A stretch of DNA of 25,248 nucleotides from Candidatus Rifleibacteriota bacterium (GTDB taxonomy: Bacteria > Riflebacteria > Ozemobacteria > Ozemobacterales > Ozemobacteraceae): contig JAKQQP010000338.1 in NCBI GenBank assembly GCA_029564115.1, positions 1 to 25,248 on the forward strand. Reading direction: 5' to 3'. Below are positions 15,049-23,535 of the stretch, piece after piece. Within the stretch, counting starts at the first letter, position 1; each line of letters begins with the position of its first letter. A program made the translations under genes and the position numbers. Below the pieces are notes generated by a model. It did not search any database and was not told the DNA's origin. It was given only the letters and a program-made list of their open reading frames with translations.

Positions 15049-17908
15049 CAACAAGCCAAGAACCGTCTCTTTTGGCCGGCTGGCCCTGATTTTTATCAGC
15101 ATGATGTTCCTGTTTCTCGTGCTTCTCGCCAGCCAGACTTCAGAAAAGCTTGCAAAAGAGTCTGAGCGCCAGCTGCGCAAACAGCTTGAAGCCAGCCTCG
15201 ACCGTGTAATAGCCAGAACTTCCGATGAATCCTTCGTTCACGACAGATTTATGACACTCGTCGAAACGGCGGCAGCAAAGGAAATTACTTCGCCAGAGCT
15301 TGAAAATGCAGTCGCCGCATCTGCAAACGAATTTAAAGTTCCCGTCAAAGCCTTCTTCTACAGGCATAATAAGCTGGTAAAAGCTTTCAATGCCGACAAC
15401 AACGATTTAAAATTCTTTTCAGAGCTGATGGCGGACCTGAACAGTGAAGGCAAGGCATACGAACTTGCTCAACGCCGTGTTCATCAGACACTGCTCGATA
15501 CTTTCGGTGCAGGCAACCGGCTCGAACTCATAAAAGATGCCAAAGGAAGACAGAAAAGAAATAAATACAAAGACGGCGATCGTTTTTATTACTGGAACAC
15601 CTGGCCTGACGGCCTGGGAGTATTTTTTGTCACAACCGGCTTTCCCGGCTTCATTGAACGTTTCAAGCTGGCATACCCGAACAGCACAATGTTTGGAGCC
15701 GGTGATCCAGATACAAAAAGCTGGGTCGCCCCGAATGGAATATCGGCGGATCATATGGCCGCAGCCCATATCAAAGCACGCCTGCAGGGACAGAACAACG
15801 TTACGGCACACGGCTATCGCTGGTATTTTCTCGACGATGAAACCGGCGCCTTTTGGTGTAGAGCCCTTTCAGAAACGGCAGCAGAACTGATGCGGCCACG
15901 CTGGGCCGACAAGCTTTATTCAATAGCTGCATTACTCCTGTGCATAAACTTAATCCTTTATTTATCAGCAATTACAGGCCTGTATCCAGGAGTCTGGGTG
16001 CGTGACTGGCTGGATACCCTCTCCATACGTTACCGGATCATGGGCCTTTTTGCCATGGCTTCGGTTTTTCCGATTATTTTTGCGGTTTTAATTGGTTCCA
16101 TGTCAATTGCCGACCGGAAAGAAATCATAGAAAACAGTGTAATAGCAGAGAGTATAGCAGCCATAGAACCACTCGAAAAAATGTACAAAATCCGCATCGC
16201 TCAATCTGAAGCCCTTGGAAAAGACCTCAGAAACGCGCTGATTCATGAAACACCGTCAGAAGAAATGTTTCAGCGCTATCTCAAAAAACACTCGCTGCCT
16301 CGATTTTTGGCACGCCTTGAAGTCAGGGACGGCGATGGGCAGACGATTTTTTCAACCGACGACCGGCAAATTCACGGTGTAGCCGAAGCCATGGACATAC
16401 TCAGCCGCATGGTCATCAGGCTACACGCTCCCTCTCGCATGAGCAGAAGCGCCGCCAGCAGAATTTCGCCCGCTGAGATAGTCAGCGAATCAGTCATGAC
16501 AACTGACGAAATGGGTATGGCAACAATAATGCGGCTGAGAGGCAGACAGTGGCAATTCCACATGGGAACCTTCCCGACAACCTGGTTCTGGGACGTCTAC
16601 CCAGAAATAGCTTCAGGACCTGGCTTCATGTGCCAGACCAACCAGCTTCTCGAAATATACCTGAAACAGGTCGAAGAAACCCTGAGCGGGAAACAACCTG
16701 AAAATGGCTCGATTCAACTGGCAACAGAACTGAATTATCACTTCAGCAGGTTCAAAATTTTCCCGCCGAAACAGGGGTTCCCCGAGGAAAAACTTCTTCG
16801 GGCGGCTGTAAGCAGCTTTCGAGCAAACCGGGTGATGTTCAGAGAATTCGTAATTGACGGAAAAAAATTCTGGGCAACTTTCAAACCTGAAAAACACATC
16901 AATTCACACATTTTCATTCACCTGATCTCTCAGGACTCACGCCTGAAAACCCTCGCTCCCTTCAAATGGAGCCTTGCGGCCGGCAGTCTCTTTGCACTTG
17001 TCATATCAATTCTTGGTGCCACCTTGATCACCAGACTGACAATCCTGCCAATAAGCGATTTGAGCGCCGGCATAACGGCGATCAGAGAGCGTCGTCACAA
17101 CTTTGAGATTCCGGTCAGGCGCTCTGATGAGTTTGGTGCTCTGGCCGGGGCCTTCAACAAAGTCATAAGCGAGCTGAAAGAACTCGAATATGGTCGAATC
17201 GTTCAGGAGAGCCTTCTGCCTCAAGCCCCAATAGTCCCGGAGGGTTTCGACATCGCTTTTTTCAACACCTCGGCAACAGATCTTGCCGGTGATTATCACG
17301 ATTGTGTACCCTTGAACGACGGACGACTGGCCATAATTCTCGGCGATGTAACCGGGCACGGCATCTCTGCGGCTTTGGCCATGGCCATGGCCAAAGCAAC
17401 GGTCAACTACGCTGCTGCCGATGGCAAGCTTTTTCCAGCCGGTCTTATGGACATGCTCAACGCCCTTTTCAATCGCGAACTCAAACCAAGACACAAATTC
17501 ATGACCCTGGTAACGCTGGTTCTGAACCCCAAAACCGGAGAAGTCGAAATCGATAACGCCGGCCAGTCTTACCCGAGATTTTTTAAGCACGCCGAAGGCG
17601 CGTCAGAAGAAATAGAACTGCCAGGAATGCCGCTGGGCGCAATGAAAAAACGACGCAGCCAGATAGCCAGACGAACCATGCAGAGCAATGACGCCATAAT
17701 TCTTTATACTGATGGCATAATTGAATGCGCTGATCTGAGTGGCGACATGTTTGGTTACGACCGCTTTCGCGAAAGCTTTGAAAGGCTGATGCGACAAAAA
17801 ACTACTGCCAATGACGCCCTAAAAGCCATGATGCACGAGCTCGACGCTTTTCGTCAGCCCGGCCCATACCCCGACGACGTCACCCTGGTAATCATCAGAA
17901 AACTTTAA
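15038..17908 (+). CDS. Membrane-bound PP2C/SpoIIE-type Ser/Thr phosphatase with two sensor regions and HAMP (second of pair)
   Basis: A 956-residue protein from the ATG at 15038. A longer in-frame start at 14972 exists, but AGGTG just upstream of 15038 and the compact 11-base overlap with the previous stop favour the shorter form. It has the same plan as its upstream sister: TM1 (about 11-32), outer region (33-290), paired TM2 and TM3 (about 292-315 and 331-355), a second outer region (about 356-640), TM4 (about 643-667), HAMP (about 660-715), then PP2C/SpoIIE. Metal-ligand motifs are LAGDYHDC (about 750), GDVTGHG (about 769), YTDGIIE (about 889) and PDDVTLV (about 945). The linker IVQESLLPQ matches the RsbU-type (Q)xxLLP pattern. 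It is probably an ancient tandem duplicate, diverged in the sensor parts, so the pair may read two signals or work as a heterodimer. Confidence 0.9.
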   Translation: MQHDNKPRTVSFGRLALIFISMMFLFLVLLASQTSEKLAKESERQLRKQLEASLDRVIARTSDESFVHDRFMTLVETAAAKEITSPELENAVAASANEFKVPVKAFFYRHNKLVKAFNADNNDLKFFSELMADLNSEGKAYELAQRRVHQTLLDTFGAGNRLELIKDAKGRQKRNKYKDGDRFYYWNTWPDGLGVFFVTTGFPGFIERFKLAYPNSTMFGAGDPDTKSWVAPNGISADHMAAAHIKARLQGQNNVTAHGYRWYFLDDETGAFWCRALSETAAELMRPRWADKLYSIAALLLCINLILYLSAITGLYPGVWVRDWLDTLSIRYRIMGLFAMASVFPIIFAVLIGSMSIADRKEIIENSVIAESIAAIEPLEKMYKIRIAQSEALGKDLRNALIHETPSEEMFQRYLKKHSLPRFLARLEVRDGDGQTIFSTDDRQIHGVAEAMDILSRMVIRLHAPSRMSRSAASRISPAEIVSESVMTTDEMGMATIMRLRGRQWQFHMGTFPTTWFWDVYPEIASGPGFMCQTNQLLEIYLKQVEETLSGKQPENGSIQLATELNYHFSRFKIFPPKQGFPEEKLLRAAVSSFRANRVMFREFVIDGKKFWATFKPEKHINSHIFIHLISQDSRLKTLAPFKWSLAAGSLFALVISILGATLITRLTILPISDLSAGITAIRERRHNFEIPVRRSDEFGALAGAFNKVISELKELEYGRIVQESLLPQAPIVPEGFDIAFFNTSATDLAGDYHDCVPLNDGRLAIILGDVTGHGISAALAMAMAKATVNYAAADGKLFPAGLMDMLNALFNRELKPRHKFMTLVTLVLNPKTGEVEIDNAGQSYPRFFKHAEGASEEIELPGMPLGAMKKRRSQIARRTMQSNDAIILYTDGIIECADLSGDMFGYDRFRESFERLMRQKTTANDALKAMMHELDAFRQPGPYPDDVTLVIIRKL

Positions 17909-18046
17909 AAACAGAGCCAGTTAAGATCAGGGCAATACACATCCCCCCCTGACACTAACCGGGTTGATTTAACCGACAGCGCCTTCAACAACAATTTTGC
18001 TAATTTATTGGTGTTTTTACAGAATTCAAACGGTAAAAATGCGGGC

Positions 18047-18079
18047 AAAAAAAATGGGGCTCAGTTTTAACTGAGCCCC
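18047..18079 (-). terminator. Intrinsic terminator of the repeat-protein gene (probably bidirectional)
   Basis: GGGGCTCAG (18056-18064) pairs with CTGAGCCCC (18071-18079) around TTTTAA. The inner two A-T pairs may extend the 9-bp stem. On the minus strand the hairpin is followed by A and eight T (18054-18047), an ideal terminator 38 bases after the stop at 18117. On the plus strand it is followed only by a loose T-rich stretch, so it may also weakly stop transcripts from the convergent phosphatase genes. Confidence 0.9.
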
Positions 18080-18116
18080 TGATTTATCTTAACGCTTAGA
18101 GCAATTCAGAACTGAA

Positions 18117-20135
18117 TCATTTATTACTGCTGTTGCGAAGGGTATCGTATTCCTTCTTGGCAGCATTCATAGCTTCTGCAACCTTGAGGGCGTCTTCCTG
18201 ACGACCCTGGCGCAGCATTTCGTTGTAAAGGCCGTAGAGTTCCTGGTATTTGCTGTAGGCAAGAGCCACTTCGGATTCATAATCACCAACAACTTCACCG
18301 CTGATGACTATCTGGTCATCGGAACTCACCGGAGGAGCAGCATCAGAAACGGTCGCTTCGTCACCGCCGATTGTTACAGCACCACCACCAACGGGCACGC
18401 CGACGCCGACCGGCATTGCGATTTCTGGCATATTAGCCGGGCCATCCTTGCGGAAGAAACCTGCGATTTTCTGGGCAGCCCAGTTACCGAGGTAACCGCC
18501 CACCATACCACCGACAATCGTGCCTATCGGGCCAAGAGCCGAGCCAAGAGCCGCACCAGCGGTCGAACCGATAGCCTGACCGGTCACGCCGACCCAGTCG
18601 ATTCTCTTGAAGGCTTCACGAATCGAAAATTTACCATTTTTAAGATCACCGGCCACATAGGCACCAACCGAAGAACCGACGATTGAACCGAACGAGGGAG
18701 CAAGAGCGCTGAGCACACCACCGACTACCGGCACGGCACTCAGGAAAGGAACGAAGAATGAACCTGCAGCAGCACCCAGAACGGCACCGCCGACGCCACC
18801 AGCGAATTCGGCACTGCAAACTGTTTTAAGAGCTTTTTTCATGCTGGGCTTTTCACCGCGCATAATCTGAGTCGCCAGATCGACGCCAACGGTGATACCT
18901 GCGGTGATCAGAATATTTTTGGCACTAAAACCCGACTTGAGGCTGTCTTTAACGTTCTGAATACCCTGATTGGTCATACCTTTACCGGTTTCATAACCAG
19001 CTCTGAATTTGTCACCAACAGTGGGTTTGCCAGAACCAGTCTGAGCAGCATCATCAGCTACCGAACCGGCAACACCACCAGTTGCACCGGCCTGAGCTAC
19101 GTCATCGGCAGTAGAACCGGCAGTGCCAGCCTGGGCAACGTCGTCAGCGGTAGAACCGGCAGCGCCAGCCTGAGCCACGTCATCGGCGGTAGAACCGGCA
19201 GCGCCAGCCTGGGCAACGTCATCGGCAGTAGAGCCTGCGGTCTGTGAGCCTTGAGAAGAAGAACCCGACTGAGCCACATCATCAGCTACCGAGCCACCTG
19301 CCGGGGGATCCATAAGACCACGTTTAACAGCTTCTTCATGAGAAATGAAACGGCCGGTCTGGGGATCTCTAGGGTGTCTGGCGGGATCCCAGGCTTTTTT
19401 GGGAGCAGCGGCGGTTTCAGTGGTAGCGGCAGTATTACCGGAAGTTGCCTGAGCAATGTCGTCTGCTACTGAGCCAGCTGATCCGGCTGTACCAGCCTGA
19501 GCGATATCGTCAGCCACCGAACCGGCGCCTACAGACCCACCGGTGCTGCCAGAGCTCTTGGAAACCTGGCTCTGACTTGAGCCGCCAGAGGTCACCTGAG
19601 CAACATCGTCGGCCACCGAACCAGCTGAACCAGCCTGAGCAACATCATCGGCCAGTGAACCAGCTGAGCCAGCTGAACCTGCCTGGGCAACGTCATCAGC
19701 CACTGAACCGGCAGAAGCGCCAGAACCGCTCTGAGCGCCGGTATTCTGGGAGCTCTGTGAAGACTGTGAGGTCTGCGAGGTCTGCGAAGAACCGGCAGAT
19801 GTTTTGCCACTGGCAGAGCTTCCGGAGGTTGCCTGAGCAACGTCATCGGCAGCAGAACCAGCTGCGCCGGAAACTCCGGCTTCGCCGAACACCAGCTTCG
19901 TATACTGGCTCATCTCAAGAGCGACGGGTTTTCCGTCTATAAATCTAACGTTATAATGGGTAATCTGAGTGCCTGAGCGCACAGAAACCCACTGGCCGGG
20001 GGTAACGTTCAAAACCTGGTTACCAACCCGAACCGGAATGCTCTGAGCAGCTGCCATCAGGGGTGCCTGAAACAGACTGGCCAGAAAGAAGAGACACATC
20101 AGACTGCTGAGAACCCTAAGCGTTTTCTTTCTCAT
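18117..20135 (-). CDS. Secreted low-complexity protein with ADDxAQ repeats and glycine-zipper segments, function unknown
   Basis: 672 residues; not a family I recognise. A Sec signal peptide (basic MRKK, hydrophobic core about 8-24, cleavage near AAA-QS at 30/31) is followed by a small beta-rich region (about 31-88, GNQVLNVTPGQWVSVRSG). Residues 94-367 are rich in Gly, Ala, Ser and Asp, with twelve copies of an ADD(V/I/A)AQ hexamer, four of them in perfect 13-residue register (302-353). A different segment at about 245-280 (WDPARHPRDPQTGRFIS) interrupts the repeats. Residues 445-560 form two blocks of GxxxG-rich hydrophobic sequence (GGVGGAVLGAAAGSF; VGGMVGGYLGNW), as in glycine-zipper membrane inserts. 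The tail (about 620-668) is a charged helix. AAGGAG lies 7 bases before the ATG. It is monocistronic. A surface, envelope or pore-like role is possible but unproven. Confidence 0.8.
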   Translation of the reverse strand: MRKKTLRVLSSLMCLFFLASLFQAPLMAAAQSIPVRVGNQVLNVTPGQWVSVRSGTQITHYNVRFIDGKPVALEMSQYTKLVFGEAGVSGAAGSAADDVAQATSGSSASGKTSAGSSQTSQTSQSSQSSQNTGAQSGSGASAGSVADDVAQAGSAGSAGSLADDVAQAGSAGSVADDVAQVTSGGSSQSQVSKSSGSTGGSVGAGSVADDIAQAGTAGSAGSVADDIAQATSGNTAATTETAAAPKKAWDPARHPRDPQTGRFISHEEAVKRGLMDPPAGGSVADDVAQSGSSSQGSQTAGSTADDVAQAGAAGSTADDVAQAGAAGSTADDVAQAGTAGSTADDVAQAGATGGVAGSVADDAAQTGSGKPTVGDKFRAGYETGKGMTNQGIQNVKDSLKSGFSAKNILITAGITVGVDLATQIMRGEKPSMKKALKTVCSAEFAGGVGGAVLGAAAGSFFVPFLSAVPVVGGVLSALAPSFGSIVGSSVGAYVAGDLKNGKFSIREAFKRIDWVGVTGQAIGSTAGAALGSALGPIGTIVGGMVGGYLGNWAAQKIAGFFRKDGPANMPEIAMPVGVGVPVGGGAVTIGGDEATVSDAAPPVSSDDQIVISGEVVGDYESEVALAYSKYQELYGLYNEMLRQGRQEDALKVAEAMNAAKKEYDTLRNSSNK
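19035..19856 (-). repeat. Repeat region encoding twelve ADDxAQ motifs
   Basis: Inside the secreted-protein gene, a hexamer ADD(V/I/A)AQ recurs twelve times, usually preceded by GS(V/T/L) and followed by A(G/T)(S/A/T)(A/G). Spacing is 13-19 residues in the runs and longer where Ser/Gln-rich linkers intervene. All copies are in frame, so this is a protein-level repeat. Confidence 0.9.
19077..19232 (-). repeat. Four tandem 39-bp repeats (STADDVAQAGxxG units)
   Basis: Four consecutive 39-bp units encode STADDVAQAG plus AAG, AAG, TAG and ATG. They are nearly identical in DNA, differing mostly at third positions and in the last three codons. Such a homogeneous block suggests recent expansion and is likely to vary in copy number between strains. 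Confidence 0.9.
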
Positions 20136-20170
20136 ATTTTTGCTCCTTCACAGAAAACATCCGACAAAAC

Positions 20171-20186
20171 CGCCGGGGTACCGGCG
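20171..20186 (-). promoter_or_regulatory. GC-rich hairpin in the leader of the repeat-protein gene
   Basis: CGCCGG (20171-20176) and CCGGCG (20181-20186) form a perfect 6-bp stem with a 4-base loop. On the minus (sense) strand the hairpin is followed by GTTTTGTC, resembling a short attenuator. It lies about 22 bases upstream of the Shine-Dalgarno sequence of the gene starting at 20135. It could be a weak terminator, an mRNA-stabilising structure or a protein-binding site. Confidence 0.45.
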
Positions 20187-20240
20187 AGCTTTCACTTAAT
20201 TCTACTGATAGTTTTGCTTTGCGCAATACTTTTAGAGAAA

Positions 20241-20267
20241 TTTTTATGATTTTGCAAAGTTTGTCAA
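20241..20267 (-). promoter_or_regulatory. Possible promoter of the repeat-protein gene
   Basis: The minus strand carries a perfect -35 TTGACA (20267-20262) and TAAAAA (20246-20241) as a -10 candidate. The spacer is only 15 bases, shorter than optimal. The leader would be about 100 bases and would contain the GC-rich hairpin. Confidence 0.4.
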
Positions 20268-20394
20268 TGTAATTCTCTCACTCTCAACCAGCTGCCAACA
20301 AAACTATATTAGATTCAATTATACAGATCAAAAGAAAGCTCGCAAGGGGTACAACCGCAAAAAAACTTCATTACCTGCAAAAAACCCAAAAGCA

Positions 20395-20423
20395 TGGACA
20401 TAACCGGTGAAATCTGCTATTTT
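20395..20423 (+). promoter_or_regulatory. Possible promoter of the glycosylation cluster
   Basis: TGGACA (20395-20400, 5/6 to -35) and TATTTT (20418-20423, 4/6 to -10) are separated by 17 bases. They lie about 80 bases before the first gene of the glycosyltransferase cluster. The 366-base region between the divergent genes otherwise holds only A/T-rich sequence and the features listed for the minus strand. Confidence 0.4.
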
Positions 20424-20501
20424 TCATAATCGCGGGACGAAATTCACACATACCATACAGACCGACGCCAGACATTTCTCCCTGTTCAAATCAGATGTTA
20501 C

Positions 20502-23501
20502 ATGGAGTGTTCGCCGGTGCAGGAAAAAACAGCAGATCTTTCGTTGCAGGCCCTGGTAGGTAAAGCAGAAGAATTGGCAGCGACTGGCGCGACTCAAGAA
20601 GCCTTCGAACTTTATCATTCCTGGATCGACACTTCCCCATCACCACTGAAGTATGCTGCCTGCTTCAACCTCGCTGTCATGTATGCCAACGCCGAAAAAT
20701 TTGAGCGGGCCATGGAAATGTATGACAAGTCTCTGTCGATCAACCCAGACTTTTTGCTCTCGAGGCTGAACAAAGGTTCTCTGTTCGAAAAAATGGGAAA
20801 AATCGACGAAGCCCTCGAACAGTGGCGCATCGCTTTGCAGTCGAAAGAGCTTGAAAAGCCTGACAAAACCGATCTGCACCTTCATGCCCTGAACAATCTT
20901 GGCAGAGTACTCGGCGACACTCTGCAATTCAAGCCCGCCATCGAAATGCTTGAAGCGAGCCTCGCTATCGACCCCACGCAAAAAGATGTGATACTGAATC
21001 TAAACCATCTTACCCAGAGAATCTGCAGATGGCCGATGTATGACCCGCCGGCAAAAGTAAAAAAAGAAGATCTGATCGAGTGGACTTCACCCCTGACGAT
21101 GCTGGCCGTCTCTGACAAGCCGGAAGAGCAGCTCGATTCTGCGGTTCGGTTCAACAGGCATAAATTCAAAGCCCCTGAAGCTGCTCCCCTCGCCCCGCCT
21201 CATGGTTACAACCACGAAAAAATACGCATCGGCTATATGTCTTCGAACTTGTCTACCCACGCTGTATCTTTTCTCACGATAGAGCTGTTCGAGCATCACA
21301 ACCGTGATCTGTTCGAAGTGTATGCTTTCTGCTGGAGCCATGAAGACGGTACTGCATTTCGCCACAGAGTTTTGAAAAGTTTCGATAAATACGTGCGCAT
21401 CGGCAAAATGAGCGATAAAGAAGCTGCTGAATGTATCAGATCACATGAGATCGACATCCTCGTAGATCTGCAGGGACTTACCGCCGGCACAAGACCATTG
21501 ATCCTCTGCTATCGCCCGGCTCCCATTCAGGCTACTTATCTGGGTTTTCCCGGCACCACCGGCTGGCCATGGATCGACTATGTCATTGCCGACCGATACC
21601 TGATACCGGAAAAAGAAGCCAGATTTTACAGTGAAAAACCTCTTTATCTCGAAAACTGTTTTCAGAGCAGCGATAGCCGCCGCATTATCGGCAAAACTCC
21701 GGCAAGATCAGATTACCAGCTGCCAGAAGATGCCTTTGTGTTCTGTTCATTCAACAATAATTACAAATTCAAGCCCGAAATTTTTGCCACCTGGATGCGC
21801 ATTCTGCAGCAGGTGCCTGGCAGCGTTCTATGGCTGCTCGCCGATAACGACTGGGCTCGTGAAAATCTGATCAAATTTGCATCAGAACAGGGCATAAACA
21901 AAGACCGCCTTATTTTTACCGGGCGGGTTCTGCCCGAAGATTATCTTGCTCGATACCAGCTCGCCGACCTGTTTTTAGACACTTACCCCTTCAACGGCGG
22001 CACCACTGCCAACGATGCCCTGTTCATGGGGCTGCCACTTCTGACTCTTTCGGGGCGAACCTTTGCCTCCCGCATGGCCGGCAGCCTGCTTACCAGCCTG
22101 GGTTTGCCGGAACTCATCACAAACAACCTGCCTGCTTACGAACAAAAAGCGGTAGAACTCGCTCATGACCGCGAACAACTGCAAAAACTCAAAGCAAAGC
22201 TGATCGCCGCCAAAGGTGCCGGGCGTGTCTTCAACCCGCAAAATTTTATCACCGACTACGAAAAAGCAATCTGCGGGCTGATCGAAAAATTTCGAGATGA
22301 GCAGGCAAAACTGGTTCCAGAAGACAAGCCCGTCATAAAACCAGCGACTGACAACCAGATTCCGAGCCTGCTGGTCCAGGGATGGCGTGGCATCAACCAT
22401 TCAATAGCCATGGTTAACCAGTATCAACTGCTGGCGCTGACCAAAGAAAAAGATCTTAAAATCTTCCACCAGGATGTATCTTTCGCCTCACACGGCTGGA
22501 CCGACCAGAAAAACAGCTCGGGCTTCAGCAAAGCAGAACTCGACAAAGTTGCTACCTACAATGGCGAGCCCGTATCAGCAGTCTATCGTATCGCCACCCC
22601 CTACGAAATCAGGCCGGCCAACGTCAAAACCATCTCTTTTATGGTCACAGAGCTCGGCCTGAGCCAGCAAAATTTTTCGCAGCCGCCACAGATACGCGAA
22701 TACGAACAGGGTGGCAATTTCGTCGTAACTCCCTCGCAATGGAGCCGCGACCGGCTCACAGACTTTGGCTTTTCTGCCAAAAATGTTTTCGTCATCCCCC
22801 ATGGTGTCGATCAGAAAAAATTCTTTGAATTTGAGGAACATGCCCGCGCAAGCGCCCGCCAGAACCTTGCCTACAAAGCTGACGATGTCGTTTTCGTCAA
22901 CGTCGGCGCACCGCTCTGGAACAAAGGAATGGACCTTCTCCTCAAGGCATTTTTTTACACCAGAAAGAAATATAGCAATGCCCGATTGCTGATTAAAGAT
23001 CAGCAGGCACTTTATGGGGTTTCAGTACAGTCTATGATCAGCAATCTGGCCGCCACAGGCGAAATATCGATCAGCGATGAAAGCCTGGCTTCAATACGAA
23101 TAATTCCGGCTACCATCTCGATAGAGCAACTGTGCTCTCTCTACAATATTGCTGACTACTACCTGTCACCTTACCGGGCCGAAGGTTTCAACATGCCCGT
23201 AATCGAAGCAATCGCCTGTGGCACTCCGGCAATCGTGACTGCCGGCGGCTCAACAGACGATTTCTGTGATGATCTGAATTCATTAAAAATACCAGCCATA
23301 AAAAGAACCAATGTTGTAATCAGCGGCAAAAAGGTCAGCGCCTACCTCGAGCCTGATTTTGCCAGTCTTGTCTCGATCATGGAAAAATGCGCCAGCGGCC
23401 ATTCGCCAGTTGATCAGACCCGCTTCAATTTCGGCCGCTGCGATATGCTGCAGAAATTCACCTGGGAGAGAGCGGCAAAAATGATCCGCTCTCTGCTGTA
23501 A
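20502..23501 (+). CDS. Fused glycosyltransferase: TPR + GT41 (OGT/SPINDLY-like) + GT4
   Basis: 999 residues in three parts. Residues about 10-165 are TPR repeats (for example NLAVMYANAEKFERAMEMYDKSLSI). Residues about 235-600 are a GT41 catalytic domain of the O-GlcNAc transferase/SPINDLY type: IRIGYMSSNLSTHAVS, then DILVDLQGLTAGTRP, ATYLGFPGTTGWPWIDY, and DTYPFNGGTTANDALFMGLP in the nucleotide-sugar site. Residues about 622-999 are a GT-B glycosyltransferase resembling GT4, with IPHGVD, NVGAPLWNKGMDLLLKAF and the ExxxxxxxE-type EGFNMPVIEAIACGTP near 895. GT41 enzymes add sugars to Ser/Thr of proteins; the fused GT4 could extend the glycan. The ATG lacks a clear ribosome binding site. A GTG at 20517, with GGAG 9 bases upstream, is a plausible alternative start. 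No signal or membrane segment is present, so it acts in the cytoplasm. Confidence 0.88.
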   Translation: MECSPVQEKTADLSLQALVGKAEELAATGATQEAFELYHSWIDTSPSPLKYAACFNLAVMYANAEKFERAMEMYDKSLSINPDFLLSRLNKGSLFEKMGKIDEALEQWRIALQSKELEKPDKTDLHLHALNNLGRVLGDTLQFKPAIEMLEASLAIDPTQKDVILNLNHLTQRICRWPMYDPPAKVKKEDLIEWTSPLTMLAVSDKPEEQLDSAVRFNRHKFKAPEAAPLAPPHGYNHEKIRIGYMSSNLSTHAVSFLTIELFEHHNRDLFEVYAFCWSHEDGTAFRHRVLKSFDKYVRIGKMSDKEAAECIRSHEIDILVDLQGLTAGTRPLILCYRPAPIQATYLGFPGTTGWPWIDYVIADRYLIPEKEARFYSEKPLYLENCFQSSDSRRIIGKTPARSDYQLPEDAFVFCSFNNNYKFKPEIFATWMRILQQVPGSVLWLLADNDWARENLIKFASEQGINKDRLIFTGRVLPEDYLARYQLADLFLDTYPFNGGTTANDALFMGLPLLTLSGRTFASRMAGSLLTSLGLPELITNNLPAYEQKAVELAHDREQLQKLKAKLIAAKGAGRVFNPQNFITDYEKAICGLIEKFRDEQAKLVPEDKPVIKPATDNQIPSLLVQGWRGINHSIAMVNQYQLLALTKEKDLKIFHQDVSFASHGWTDQKNSSGFSKAELDKVATYNGEPVSAVYRIATPYEIRPANVKTISFMVTELGLSQQNFSQPPQIREYEQGGNFVVTPSQWSRDRLTDFGFSAKNVFVIPHGVDQKKFFEFEEHARASARQNLAYKADDVVFVNVGAPLWNKGMDLLLKAFFYTRKKYSNARLLIKDQQALYGVSVQSMISNLAATGEISISDESLASIRIIPATISIEQLCSLYNIADYYLSPYRAEGFNMPVIEAIACGTPAIVTAGGSTDDFCDDLNSLKIPAIKRTNVVISGKKVSAYLEPDFASLVSIMEKCASGHSPVDQTRFNFGRCDMLQKFTWERAAKMIRSLL

Positions 23502-23535
23502 TCAAAATCACTGACCAGTAAAACAGAGGCATCAA

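Noticed and set aside
17920..17955. TCAGGG ... CCCTGA pairing after the second phosphatase gene as a terminator
   Set aside because: Stem of only 6 bp with a long loop and no T-run; the hairpin at 18056-18079 is a better candidate.
19035..19856. Regular direct repeats resembling a CRISPR array
   Set aside because: All units are in frame within one long open reading frame, there are no unique spacers of constant length, and no cas genes are present.
19445..19942. Long plus-strand open frame rich in Gln, Pro and Arg opposite the repeat protein
   Set aside because: It mirrors the repetitive GC-rich codons of the minus-strand gene and has no ribosome binding site; the minus gene has a signal peptide, Shine-Dalgarno and terminator.
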